DNA of 64,000 nt, taken from assembly GCA_963402885.1 (NCBI GenBank), contig OY727094.1:14262501-14326500 (forward strand). The letters are read 5' to 3'. Both the position numbers and the translations under genes were made by a program. How positions within the stretch are numbered: position 1 is the stretch's first letter; each line of letters opens with the position of its first letter. Shown here piece after piece: positions 1 through 11,979 of this stretch. The notes beneath the pieces are model-generated. The model did no database searches. It was not told the DNA's origin and saw only the letters and a program-made list of their open reading frames with translations. The DNA is from Antedon bifida. Taxonomy: Eukaryota > Echinodermata > Crinoidea > Comatulida > Antedonidae.

Positions 1-152
1 AGATAACGACATACAATTTGACTCGACCCTATTCCAAAACTTATTTTCAAACTAAAACTACACTAATACAACTACTAATTTTGCAACATCAATGGAAAAG
101 AAAACACTTTTTTTAAATAAAACAGTTCAAAGTTGTAATACAATTGCATTTC

Positions 153-520
153 TTAGTTTCCAAGACGGCTTGTGTACATTTTACAATAACTGTCAAACAC
201 AGCATAAATATCGTGAGAATTTTTATGAAATAACGTGCTTCCTAGGACATATTGAACCTTAATAGATAGGTCACCAGAAATAAAATTAACCCAAGTATCT
301 ACACAATTATTGCAATAAGATTACGATAAAGTGTTTGCAATTCTTCAATTCTAATACAATGTAACTTAATACTACAAATAAACAGGACATTTTTAACATC
401 TTCTTCACCTGACCCACAAACCTTACACTTATCATTTAGATTATCAATGTTCCACTTATTTGTAATTTTTCCAAGTGGTAAAGTGTTTGAACGAAGTTTA
501 AATTTATATAATTGTTGTGA
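153..520 (-). mobile_element. C-terminal remnant of a non-LTR retrotransposon ORF
   Basis: Read on the minus strand, about 480-310 translates to a stretch with the pattern NKWNID...CKVCGSGEEDVKNVLFIC. This CxxC...C cysteine pattern is the usual tail of ORF2 proteins in several non-LTR retrotransposon clades. After a frame break the translation continues as a hydrophobic/aromatic tail and ends at a TAA on 153-155. No reverse transcriptase core is present in the window, and the reading frame holds at least one stop and one shift, so this is a dead fragment. Its 5' part would lie at higher coordinates but is lost after about 520. The clade is not determined. Confidence 0.55.
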
Positions 521-999
521 TATAGGCCTAGCCTACATTTTTCAGTTACTGTAATTTATTTGTTCACTAACTGAACAAACTAACTAGCGGAGTATGATTA
601 ACATCCTTAATAACTCATATTAATTCATTATGTATATGAATATACATGAGGAAATACAACTTAGCATTATGAACTAAACGGTATAACACGGTATTACGGT
701 TTATTGTATAGGCCCAACTGCAGTTTTTTGGTGGTTGACGTTGATCTTTACAATACGCTAAACAAATAAAGACGTGTTCAATTTTAGAGTGTTGCATAAA
801 CTGTAAACAAAATTAATTAAAACGAAGCAGAGTCAGGTGTGAAATATGTTATAATGAAATATTATATGGAAAATTATATGTAGAAAATTATATATTAAGA
901 TGATCTTATAATGAAGAAGAAAAATATTGCATGGGCTGTCAGTATTAACACATTTTTGTTGATAAACATTTTTGTTTGTTTTTGGCATATTCAAAGTCT

Positions 1000-1210
1000 G
1001 ATTTTATTCATCTTAACTTGTTTGTGTTTTTGTGAGTCAAAACATCTTTAAACATGAGTAATAGTCACGATTCATTTTCATTTCGGCCCAACTCAGGCCC
1101 AGATTTTAATCATCTTAATTTGTTTGTGTTTTTGTGAGTCAAAACATCTTTAAACATGATATGAGTACTAGTCACGCTTCATTTTCATTTCGGCCCAACT
1201 CAGGGCCAGA
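1000..1210. repeat. Tandem duplication, about 107-bp unit, over the 3' end of the fibrinogen-domain gene
   Basis: Two near-identical copies lie side by side, about 1000-1103 and 1107-1210. Both carry the segments TTGTGAGTCAAAACATCTTT and TTTCATTTCGGCCCAACTCA. The right copy contains the last codons and stop of the minus-strand fibrinogen-domain gene; the left copy repeats that sequence downstream of the stop. The copies differ by a few substitutions and a short indel, so the duplication is recent but not brand new. Confidence 0.85.
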
Positions 1211-4200
1211 TGATCTCTAGTGTTAGTAAAACAGTTAAATGAGTTCCCATACTCTCCATTTAAATGACATGAGAAACAACTTCGAAACCACCAGGCGCCT
1301 TTAAATTGCTTGGCACATTCGTCATTCCTGTCATCATTATCTCTGTCACGTGTCGAAAAACATTGCCCTGGACCATGCTCCAATACATCAACTAAAAAAT
1401 AATAGTAAATAAATAAATTTGAATATAGTTATAATGAAATAAATATTACATACTTTCCTAAATTTGGTTAGAAACAAAGTAACGTGTTTTCTTATACAGT
1501 ATATAAAATAAATGTTTTGAGTTGAGGGTGAAAATATTTCACGAATTGAAAGATTTCTCTATTGAATTCTATTGAACTTTTCAACAAATGAAATATTCTT
1601 TCCATTCAATATACTTAATATATAAACAAGAAATATTTCTTACAAAAAACGCCGCCCGACATTTTAAAATTAATCATTGTTCTTTTGATTAATTTATGAT
1701 TAATTATTAAAAAGATGTCCTTTAATCGCAACGAAACATACAAATCACAGATAGTTCTTTAATTATGAATCACATGCCCATTTTTTCACTAGTTAATTGT
1801 ATACACAGCATTTGAAAGAAGACATGTGTACCTTTACAACAATGTATTATTTGCCAACAAATATCAATCTACTAATTAAAAAATGGCATTTAAAAATGGT
1901 CAATGTTGAACTTTAATGTGCTGTATCCTGTGTGTGTGTGACCTCAACTTGAACGGTTGTAGGCATGCAACTGAATACCCTCTAGAGACAACGTGTGTGG
2001 TACAAGTGATTACATTATATAGACCCATGCTTACATTATATTTAAGATTTAACGCCTAAGACGCATGACCCCTCCAATTATGGACCAGGCCATTCCTCAT
2101 CCAATCGGTGTACACACACTGTACAGCCTAAATGGACGCCGGGGATGTCCATGACTGACTGACGGCTGCGGCTGGCTGCCAAAGTCAGCCGTAGACATCA
2201 GGAGCGAGAACTCTGAAATCCGACGGTGGTCCAAATTGGAGGAGTACACTGCATCATGGAGTTATTTTGCTTGATCTCACTTTGTATTTTTTCTTTTTCT
2301 GTCTCAAAATGTCTTTTTTTGTAATTGTAATGCGTCCGTCTATGTTTTATGTTTTATGCTTAGGGACTACAAAGACAAGCCACTTTGGCTTCTGTGTGTC
2401 TTGACCATCTGTTGATGTTGAATAAATGTTGTTATTACTTACTTAAAAGAAGTGAAAATTCTTCCACAATCTGTTTATTCGCGTCAACCAATCAAAGGGC
2501 AAGAATCCAAAATCGTTCAACAGTGAGCCCTCATAGACTCTCTTTTCCCAGACGTTTTTTGGGTCCAGCAGCTGGGACCTATAAATTATAGTAAAGTTTG
2601 CAAATTCGCAAAACTGTCGGCTTAGATACTAAAACTACCGCTATGAAACAACTTATTAATGAATATGTCCTCATGGGACATAGCTGACTAGAGCAGCGGC
2701 GCGAAAACATTAATTATTTTATTACTCTTGTGTATTAGTTCAAAAGCATGGGCCTAGTATAGTCTAAAACTGTATTTGTGTAGAAGGCTAGGCCACTGTC
2801 CTATGTCTTCCTTCTTGGAGAAAATAGGGACTTTTAGATTTTCACGTCCGCTATGTTGACCTCTACCCTATTACGTCATTTTTAAGATATGCGCTTGTGG
2901 TAGGCGCCTGATACGTTGACTGAGCGCTTGTTCAGTGGCATTTTTACGTTCTCTCTCTGTGTGTACCAGTGAACCTATGACGTCATAACACTGCAAAAGT
3001 TTACCAAAAATCATGGCCGAGAATCTCGCGATGATTTTCTGAGAATGTAGTAAAGTGAATTTCAGTCAAAATATATTTGCAAACTGTGAATTATTGATTT
3101 TTATTGGTTATTTTAAATAAAACATTTAATAATACAGGTTGTGGCCTGGGTCTTATCACTAGGACGCCAGCCTTCGTTCAGAAAATTAAGGATCTCGGAT
3201 AGGCCTAAGCCCATGTACTTTCAACGGCCCAGCGCGGTGGAATAGCACCACAGTGAGCGCTATTATAGAGATTACAAGGTCAGATCCGAAGGTCATTACG
3301 TCATACGTTCACTACTGACACGTCAATGTATGTCCACTTAATCTAAAAGTTCTTATATCTATCGACGAGAACAGTAGACTACAACCCATGTAGACGTGAC
3401 TGTCATGTGCACGTTCACTTAATCTAAAACTCCCCAACTTGCATTTCTTTAAACCAAAAGCTGAACGTGAACCATTATTATAAATATCACTTTCCGCTAA
3501 AGGTAGAACTGATTTCAAACGGCACGTGATGCAAGGTGTATAGGCATAATATAATGATATATTCTAATTTTGACTTGTAATCAATATAATGAAAATAATC
3601 CTATACTGTCAGCAAGATTCTTCAATACATTATAGATTACATTAAAATACAATACGGGTGTAAACCTAACGTTCAGCCACTTTCATGGGATGAATAATAA
3701 TAATATGGGTTTTTTTTCATATTCCATTCTACTTAACTTTTATTGAAAGTTAGTTAATAGTGCAGGCTTAATTAATAATAACAATCTCTGCATTTACCAG
3801 TGTTGCTATTTCTTAGATTTCCAAGTTCCAAAGTGTAGTCGTCACTTTCATTCCTGATTCTGAAGGATTCGTATACTGTATAGTATGTTTCACCAGAATC
3901 CGTTTTCATATCAATTCGAAGGTTGTACTTTCCAGATGACGTCATCTCATGTATATTGTCATTCCCCAACCAGAACTCACCGCAAACATTTCCAAAACCA
4001 TGTTTATACTCCTCCCAATAACGATAAAAATCTATTGAATTATCTTCACGTCGTTGGAAAACCTAAAATATACAATAGTTCTTGTATCTCTGTTTAAAGA
4101 ATTTGGACCACAGCACAATTGAAAGAGGTTACACTCGGTATCAATTGCGGATCGTGTTACTAGCAACTATTAATAATTATGTAAATAATACAAATTGTAA

Positions 4201-6304
4201 CTATGTTCAAAATAATGTTTGTCCCAACTCTGACGAAGCCCATTTGAACTACAAAACTAATATACCTGTGAATATTGCATTGCAAGGTTTGAAATTATTG
4301 GACGAATTGAATGAATAAAATAATGGTTAAATCCAATTGACTATATACAATTGATAAACATGTTGAATAACTTTACCGTCCATCCTCCTCCATCAGTGTC
4401 CATATCACAGTATACAAGCAATCCGTTTCTACCACTTTTGGCAATTGGGTATACTCCACTTTTTCTTGACGTTTTCAAAATATCCTGGCAATCCTTCACC
4501 TAAATTAAATAAAAATACGGCAATAAAAGGCGGTTGATGAGACACGTAAATTAACTCTTAATCGTATGCCTACGATAGTAAACATTTTAATTTTTCTCAT
4601 TTATTTTGTTTTAAAATTTTTTTTCAATATGAAAAAATAAGTATTTAATTATTGCTCGATGGCTTGACTCCACAATACACAATTTGTTGAAAATGTCAAT
4701 ATCTGATAGTAATTATGTGGGAGAATTTTCCTACAACCCCCACTAGTTTTGTGCAAACCGAGGTGCACATGAGTTCCTGTCATGACTATGGTTAATTGAA
4801 GTTTTTTTCTTTTAATGAGATATTCAAATCAAAGTGTAAAAAAAACATTAACTTAAGGAGTGATAGGGACGACCGAACTAACTACGTCATGCGAATTATC
4901 AAAGCTTCTTTATTAACTACTCCCTTGGAGAAAATACGTACATTTGTTCGAAGTGAGTATACACCCTTATCTCCAGTGTTTCCGAATCTCAAACTGCCAG
5001 ATAATTCACATGATTTTGATGTGACGTCATAGCGAAATGATTGACAGTCAGGATTAAGACTCAGACACAACACAGAACATAGAGTTGCACTTCTTGTTCT
5101 AGTAGAAAACGCCAATTCAGTTCCTTCTGATTTTTGCAGATCATAATGTTTCTTGAAAATTGTAGATCGAATACAGGATTTACCTATTTTAAATAATAGT
5201 TAACGTGAAATATAACAATAAAAGAAATAATAACAAAGAGAAACACACTGTTTTAGTATTAGATTTTTTTACGGAAATAAAATAATTATTTTGTTCCGAA
5301 AATACCGTAAATTTAAAGTATTATTCAATGTACGTAATTCCATGTAAGTCGGAAGTTTAGCTCTTCATAAAAACCATCTAGCAAACATTTAAGAGGCAAA
5401 CTTAGGTGGAAATAAAGGCTCAAAATATTTATTCATAAAAAGTTCAATTAAGTGAGTTTTTCAACAATACTGCCCCACCAAGGCGAAGGAAGTATGGGAC
5501 AAGTTTGTACCATTATGTAAGCGCTATAAATCAGAAAGCAGTATTATGGCTATCTTATGGAAGTATCTTTTTCCAAGCCATTGATTAAACTAATTTATTT
5601 ATTGCAGAATTTAATCCTAAATTAAAAAAGATTCTAAGCAAAATACCAACAAATGTTTTAATTTATGATTGTTTGCATTTGTTTTCATAGAATATTATTA
5701 CATCAATAAATACAAATGTTATATGTTATAATTATAATAAAATAAAAGGTGACAGACATCGTAGATATTAGTACTGGATAATGACAATGTTCAATTGAAT
5801 ATAGGCCTGTATTTAGGTTAAAATATATTAAGTTAAAGTAGAATTATAAAATGAAACCGCACAGAATTTTAAACGACTACGAGGGATGTACAACACGCTT
5901 TTCAAAATTTGTCTATTAATCTTTTTCCATTAAGAATAATGCAAGATCTTTAGTAAATGTTAAAGTTTTAGTTGATAAGATGGAAATATAGGCCTAAATG
6001 ACGTAAAGATTTTAAATTACCAATATTAATTACCATTTTTTTTATCAAATCCCATAATTAGGCCTACAGATATAAGAAAATAACGAAAAATAATATAATA
6101 GCAAGATTGATTAAATTATCTTTTAGAATGAATAAAAACAGTGGTTAACTCCACAACAAAGGGGGGAAAAAGAACGTAAGACCTAAATATCACCCGTTTT
6201 ATATGACAATAAAAGTGTTTCGCCCTACCTGAAGTTGTGATTGGGGTAATAATAATACTGTGCATTACAAAGATAGCGATTATACGAGTAAATCCGTAAA
6301 CCAT
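1168..6304 (-). CDS. Secreted PAN/Apple plus fibrinogen C-terminal domain protein (FReD protein)
   Basis: Five coding exons on the minus strand: 6304-6229, 5183-4942, 4499-4377, 4062-3798 and 1391-1168, joined with phases 1, 0, 0 and 1, give 309 aa. Residues 1-25 are a hydrophobic signal peptide (MVYGFTRIIAIFVMHSIIIT). Exon 2 encodes a PAN/Apple-like module (about 28-106) with the cysteine pattern CSVLC...DCQSFRYD...SKSCEL. Exons 3-5 encode a fibrinogen C-terminal domain: DCQDIL and YCDMDTDGGGWT near its start, FWLGN in the middle, and the calcium loop DRDND (D251, D253) followed by CAK...GAWWFRSC...LNGEY. No membrane segment is visible, so it is probably secreted. FReD proteins often act as lectins or adhesion proteins in innate immunity or development; ligand and exact role are unknown here. 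The extreme C-terminus (LSWAEMKMKRD) is shorter than usual. Confidence 0.9.
1392..3797. other. Large fourth intron of the fibrinogen-domain gene
   Basis: A 2.4-kb intron between coding exons 4 and 5 of the minus-strand gene. It holds a GC-richer retrotransposon-like block at about 2040-2445 (listed separately) and otherwise AT-rich sequence. Around 3300-3440 a short motif with TTAATCTAAAA occurs twice. The small ORFs in it match nothing I recognise. Confidence 0.7.
2040..2445 (+). mobile_element. Probable 3' untranslated end of a non-LTR retrotransposon
   Basis: This block is richer in GC than its surroundings and ends with a TTTATGCTTAGGGACTACAA segment, a T-rich middle, and AATAAATGTTGTTATTACTT. 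That layout resembles the 3' ends of CR1/L2-type elements in marine invertebrates, but I rely on resemblance only; no coding part is attached. Confidence 0.35.
5184..6228. other. First intron of the fibrinogen-domain gene
   Basis: AT-rich intron between the signal-peptide exon and the PAN/Apple exon. The donor reads CAG then GTAGGG and the acceptor TTTAAAATAG on the minus strand. No ORF, RNA gene or clear repeat was seen inside. Confidence 0.7.
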
Positions 6305-7331
6305 TTTGAAAAATAATGCTTCTTCTTCTTTTTCTATTATCGTACTTCAACAAACGATCATTTATCTGCTGTCAAGCGAAATTTGCTGACTATCATTGGC
6401 AAAGATTTAAAATAACAGACGCTTTATAAAATTGTTTTTACTGTATATAGTCATAAATTTTGCGAGCGCGTCATTAATCCAGCTTTTAGTATATTAATCT
6501 TAGTATCAAAACAATTATCGTGCAATGTACGTTATCATTTGCTTTTATGAGTTCATCTAAGGAAGTCACCAGTACTAAAGTATAACGAAAATAAATGAGA
6601 GTTATAAATGCGCTGATTGAAGAAATTAGTAGGATTTGGTAGCCACACTTTCTTTTTGATTTAGCACAATCGAAATATTAATTTTAGTTTTTTATTCAAG
6701 ACTATTTTGGTGTTCCTTTAGAAGGACCGGCGAATAGTTTTTTCTTTCTTTCCAACAAAAAAAAACTGTCACAGAAAAGAATATGTTATTTTAAGGAAAT
6801 TAATTTCACTATTTTTTTTTTGTATAAGTTATTTTTAAATTCTACATATTTTTATAATAATAATAAAGAGATATAATAAAAAAAAAACAGCATTTTCAAC
6901 ATAATACTTAGACAATTAAAAAAACAAGATATGCTATTATACAGTCTTTTTAATAATAGGCCTATATCGATTGTAAAATAAACGATTTTACTTTCTCGTT
7001 CCTTAAGTTTATAGAAACGAATAATTTTGTCCTTATTCATGTTTACAACTGGGACAATCCGCGGTTTGTATGTCTGTGAAGTTGGTTTATTCAAATTCAA
7101 ATATTTTTTTAAAAACATATTTTAATAACAATAATTTGAGTAATAACTGTCTAATGGAGTTGTTATTTCATCAACATGTTAGCCTGGACTTCCTCTATTT
7201 CTTCCGGTCAAAGTGCAATAACATTTTATGCATTTACGCCCTCTGCGGCTAATAAATAACTAGCTTTTACGAACGTTATAACACTTGACCTACTATCATT
7301 TTCAAAATATTTTAGTATGGATCGTTAACCT
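6305..7331. other. Intergenic AT-rich sequence 5' of the fibrinogen-domain gene
   Basis: About 1 kb upstream of the minus-strand start codon. It would contain that gene's promoter and 5' UTR, but no TATA box or other element can be picked out with confidence against the AT-rich background. Several homopolymer A/T runs lie at 6755-6900. The short ORFs here look random. Confidence 0.5.
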
Positions 7332-7685
7332 TTAAAGATGTATTGTCTCCCAAAACATGAAAAATGAAGATTAATTAAATCAAACTTTGAATAGGTTATT
7401 TTGTGGTTTTAATAAAGTGAATCACTTCTGTAGAAAAAAAACTGAAAAAATAATGTTTCACTTATAAAATAACATGATAAATGGTTAAATTCAACCAAAA
7501 ATCTATTTACTGGCAGCCAATTTGACCATTAATTTTGCTTTAAATTCCAGTTTTTTCAGGAAAATAATTTTTTTTTCGATCCAATTTTTGGTCGAAGTCA
7601 ATAACTATTATGTGACATTAAAATGGCATATTCAACAACAAAAAAATTTAAAAAAATTATTTTTCAGGGGGCAATACATCTTTAA
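7332..7685. mobile_element. MITE-like element with TTAAAGATGTATTG ends, copy 1
   Basis: The left end TTAAAGATGTATTGTCTCC and the right end GGGGGCAATACATCTTTAA form an imperfect terminal inverted repeat. The whole 354-bp unit recurs in reverse orientation at 30577-30912, including internal landmarks such as TGGCAGCCAATTTGAC and ATTATGTGACATTAAAATGG. No protein is encoded. This identifies a small non-autonomous DNA element family. Confidence 0.75.
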
Positions 7686-8119
7686 CCTACTCTACCATTT
7701 GCAATCCGAAAGCCGTTCGATTAGTTTAACTACGCCTTTTAATTACTGTTTGCAGATTGCTTTTAACTTTTCGTTAGCTTTACTGCCCGTTATTTAACGC
7801 TGTCTTTCCAGGAGCATTTATTATGCCAACCAAGATGGGGATCAGTCAGGGGTGAATCAGAATGGTCTGTCTCCTGCGCGAGACCCACCTTCGGTTGCTT
7901 GGGGAAAAACGCCACTCTTGTTGGACATTTATTTTGTATCGGTTTTTGTTTCGTTCAAATGTTTTATATTCATCTCACTTTTTTCATATTGTAAGTCAAT
8001 ACTTATACAATTAATGATAACAAGCAATACTATGTTCATACTCTTAGCTCATTTGATTTAGCAATTGTTGAATACATACAATTCTGTCAAAATTTGATCT
8101 TACCTAAAACGAATATTTA

Positions 8120-8930
8120 ATAATAATAAGCATTGGCTCACAAAAGATGTAAGAAAGGAATTACTATAATTGCATCCAAAAAACAAAATCAACGAGATGG
8201 AAAAGAAAAAGATTCAAAAATGTGTAAATAAGAAAATCAAAGCATGTAAAAAAGAATATAGAGAAAAAATTGAGAACAAATTCAAATGTCGGGACACCCG
8301 TTAGGCCTGGAATGGAGTTAGGACAATTACTGGCAGGTATGGGGAAGAAAAATAATGAAATAGTTTCAAACCAAATGATTTTAATATTTTTTATTCTAGA
8401 TTTGATGAAATAAATTTTCAATGTGAAATGACTGCATCTGCTGAAGGGTTTGAAAATGAAATAATGATAAAAGTGCAATAAAAATTGATGTAGATGATGT
8501 TAAGAAACATATGGAAAGTGTAAATGTTAGTAAAGCAAAGGGTCCGGACGGTGTATCAGGGCGTTTGATTATATCATGTGCCTCTCAGCTTTCACCAATA
8601 ATAAGCCAGCTTTTCCAGTGTTCGCTGAACACGGAGGTGGTACTTAATCTATGGAAGGTCTCTGAGATAATACCTGTTCCGAAAATGTGTAACCCTAAAA
8701 TCATTAACGACTTCAGACCAGTGGCATTAACATCTGTTCTAATGAAGATTCTTGAGAAGATTGTTAGAAATCAACTAATATCTTAATGTAGTGATTTTAT
8801 GGATAATAACCAATTTGCATATCAATGTAATAGAGGGGTCGATGATGCTATTATAACCTTGTTAGACCTGGTGGTTTCACATTTAAATAAGAAGGGGACC
8901 TATAGCTATAGGTTGGTAAAAATAAATGGT
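8120..8930 (+). mobile_element. Degenerate non-LTR retrotransposon, pre-RT and N-terminal RT region
   Basis: Plus-strand translation gives a lysine-rich pre-RT segment (KHWLTKDVRKEL...KKEYREKIENKF) and then, at 8511-8786, an RT N-terminal segment with KAKGPDGVSG and NDFRPVALTSVLMKILEK. After an in-frame TAA the frame resumes at 8799 with NNQFAYQCNRGVDDAIITLL. These are the first conserved RT blocks of jockey/CR1/L2-type elements. The catalytic FADD block is absent: homology stops near 8915. Multiple stops and a frame change mark it as dead. Confidence 0.8.
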
Positions 8931-9868
8931 TTATTGGCATTTTGTGGAATTTATGGAAAAAATATAACAACTTTGCGAGTAATTTGCGACCAAAACTATC
9001 ACCTTTTGACTAGTGGTTGATGTTATGGTCATTTTGTTGAGTTGGTCAGAAAGGGGGTTTCCGTTGACTTCTGGAAAATGTGTCCATTAGAGTGTATAGA
9101 AATATGGGTCTTCTGAGTATTTTGACACCAATTATAATATTCCAATACATGTTATGTAATGTCCTAATTTTGACCATGTTGACCATTTTGCCAAGCATCC
9201 CGAAATTTATTTATTTATTTTTTAATTTGAAAGAGAAAAGAGACTTTGATCATTTCTAAAACCACAGGCTAAAATTCCTAAAAAATGAATTGTGAACAAA
9301 TTAAATCTTTACTTTAAAATTCTAACGTTATAGTTTTAAGACATGTACATTCATAACTTTGATCTTGAACTTACGTAATGAAACGTGTTTTGAACATGCA
9401 AATGAAGAAATAGCCTACGGTTTTGTAATAATATATTTCTTTATCCAACGTTGATACCCCTTGTACATTAACATGCAAATAAAGACATTATTTATTCCAG
9501 GTTTATAATACACAAACATGGACCAATACATTTATATGACCATCGTATAACATTGCCTTGATCTTATTGTTTCGTCTGAATGTGTGTTTGAGCTTCAACA
9601 ACTTTTTGAAATATCGGGTTTTTTAAAATAAATAATTGATATGAAATTATTTAAAAAGACACGTAGCAAATTGCGTGCCATACTTTTAAATTGACGTCCC
9701 ATAGGTTGTGCCACAAAAAACACAATTCATCATTATCAGCAAAAGATAATTTAGATTTTCAGGTAATAAACAAGTCAAACCCAATTTTTGTAATTCAGTA
9801 ATCTATAACTATTGCGGAATGATGTGTTTTTTAAACTGTGTCGATTTGATGACGAATCATCAAATTGC
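8931..9868. other. Non-coding AT-rich spacer
   Basis: No ORF of interest, RNA gene or repeat recognised between the RT fragment and the AGGCCTAG-rich stretch. Confidence 0.5.
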
Positions 9869-10170
9869 TAGGCCTAGGGGTAGGCTAGGCCTAGGCCTAG
9901 GCTAGGGCAGGCCCTACCTAGCTAGCTCGAGTGTAGGCCTAGCCTAGGCCTAGCTAGGCTATTTATATAGAGGCCCAGTACGGTCTGTAAGTAGGCTAGC
10001 TGACCATAGCTAGACCGGGTCTAGTAGGCCTAGGCCAGGCTCTAGCTAGATATAGGCTATTCCTTTTAGTAGGCCAAGGGCTAGGCTTAGGTAGGTGAAC
10101 AGATTGTCGGATCCGATCAGAGGATGAATTTTAGGTTATTGTATATTGGGCCTTATTAACCTGTCCTAGG
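9869..10170. repeat. AGGCCTAG-rich low-complexity stretch
   Basis: Overlapping copies of TAGGCCTAGG, CTAGCTAG and related palindromic words fill about 300 bp, for example around 9869-9960 and 10015-10090. The core AGGCCTA is scattered through the whole window, but only here is it concentrated. It is not a regular tandem array; it looks like local expansion of a short palindromic word. Confidence 0.7.
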
Positions 10171-11979
10171 CTAGGATCTAGCCTATATAATAGCCGCTGC
10201 TACTGCAGTTTCGCACCTAAAACTGGGCATAAGATTTTGTTGTGGTTTACGAAGATCACATTTTATTTTTATTGCAATCAATCTACAAATTCTGTTGATC
10301 GGTGTCTTGTCATAGAATGAAGTTCTGACATCTGATCTGATTGGTCGATTATTGCCGTTCCAAGTTACTGTACCCCGGCTGGAGTAAAATATATTGCCAC
10401 TGTATTATGTATAGTAAATGGAAAGTCAGCTAAATACTTAATAACTTATTGAGAGAATTTTTTTCTTTAAAATATTATTAACAATCCTTAAAGACCCATT
10501 CCCTACAATTTGTGACGTTTTGTAATTTTAAATAATGCATAAATATTACTTTAAAAACATTAAACCAGGTCATTCCTTGTCTTAAATGTATGTTATAGTG
10601 TTGTTGCATTAATTTTCTTTTTGTTTTTGCCAGACTCCCTTGATACAAATTGGGGGAAACTTTGAATTACAGAAGAAAAACAAAAATATCAATCCGCGCT
10701 CAATGCATGTTGGGATTTATAGCGGGCTGTTAAAATTATTAGAATTAACCGTATAAAGACGAAAAAAGTTATCTCAATTTGACCAATGTTATATTATTTA
10801 TTTTTACATTAAATTAGTTTTTGACCTTAAATTAGATCTGAAAAATGTAGGCAATGCCGGTACTTTAATTGGTATAAAGAAATTTAAACTCTATCATGTC
10901 AATAATAACTTAAATTTGACAAACTATGAATACACTATAGGCTACTTCTTGCAAGTTTCACTCCAGTCAGAATGAGTAAGTATGTCATATTCAACCATCA
11001 CCGACCAACAGCATCGGGCCACCGCCTCTCAGAACATACAATAACAAAAAAAGGGAATAAAAGATAAAACATAAATACAAAAGCATGGGAGTTTTAAAAA
11101 AAAGTTATCAATAGCTAACGCTACGGGAGCCTTGAAAACTCATCCATGTCATACATTTTTTGTCGCATGCAACGTGACTCTACAGCTCACTATGTGGTCA
11201 TTCGGTTGGGTGGTTTGTAGACACTGACTTGAGCATGCGACTGCAGCTTATTTGTACTGTATTGTAAAAGATATGCTAATGGCTAGGGAAACGTGATACC
11301 ATATCAAAGTTTCTGTTTAGCGGCTTGGTGTGTAAAGGAAATTTGTTGTCTGGGGAATAGACCATACTGTACAACCTGTATCTCCTTTACTACATCACTT
11401 TGAGCAGCCTGCTGGTCAAAAAAAGTCAATGGTAAACTTTGTATTGATACACCACTGGAGGGAATGTTATTTACTGTGCTATTTGCAACCAGAAGATTCA
11501 GGATGGTACCATATTTTTAGATACTTTTTAAAACAAAATCTGTTGCTTAGTTAGTCCTGGTTCTTACCCAGTTGCTTAGTAATGGTACTTTAGGCCACTT
11601 GCAATGACCAAAACACACTTCACATGGGTTTCTAAACTATCTGTGTTGCTCAGACAAACTGTCACTGCTACTAAAGTGTATTTAAAGGCATCTTTCTCTG
11701 TCCCAAACTGAACATGTAAACAATTTCTGACCACAATTTGGGAACATCAAACATCATTATTTATCCTAACACATCACTGTTGTTAGATGCATATTGCTTT
11801 AAAATAATGGTATTTTAAAAAGGTATAACTAAACTTGTGTCTCTTTTATTATGTTTTGCATCACAAACCTGAGTCGTGCCCATGAACATTGCTTTAGAGA
11901 TGGCAACAATTTACAATATTTTTCAAATATTTAATCAATTGTTTTTATTTTTTAGAATAATTATAGCTAATAAATAAAG
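10171..11979. other. Intergenic spacer upstream of DENR
   Basis: About 1.8 kb containing a short copy of the GTCGCGTG/CTACAGCTCACTATGT repeat family (11160-11250, listed separately). The promoter and possible 5' UTR of DENR should lie in the last few hundred bases. No other feature could be supported. Confidence 0.5.
11160..11250. repeat. Short copy of the GTCGC...GCGACTGCAGC repeat family
   Basis: Begins with GTCGCATGCAACGTGACTC, contains CTACAGCTCACTATGTGGTC and ends with GAGCATGCGACTGCAGC. The same three landmarks in the same order occur at 43328-43415 and, with a long insert, at 22257-22925. The outer words GTCGCATGC and GCATGCGAC are inverted repeats. Confidence 0.65.

Noticed and set aside
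4082..4318. 78-codon plus ORF between fibrinogen-domain exons
   Set aside because: It lies antisense in the intron between exons 3 and 4 and has no recognisable features.
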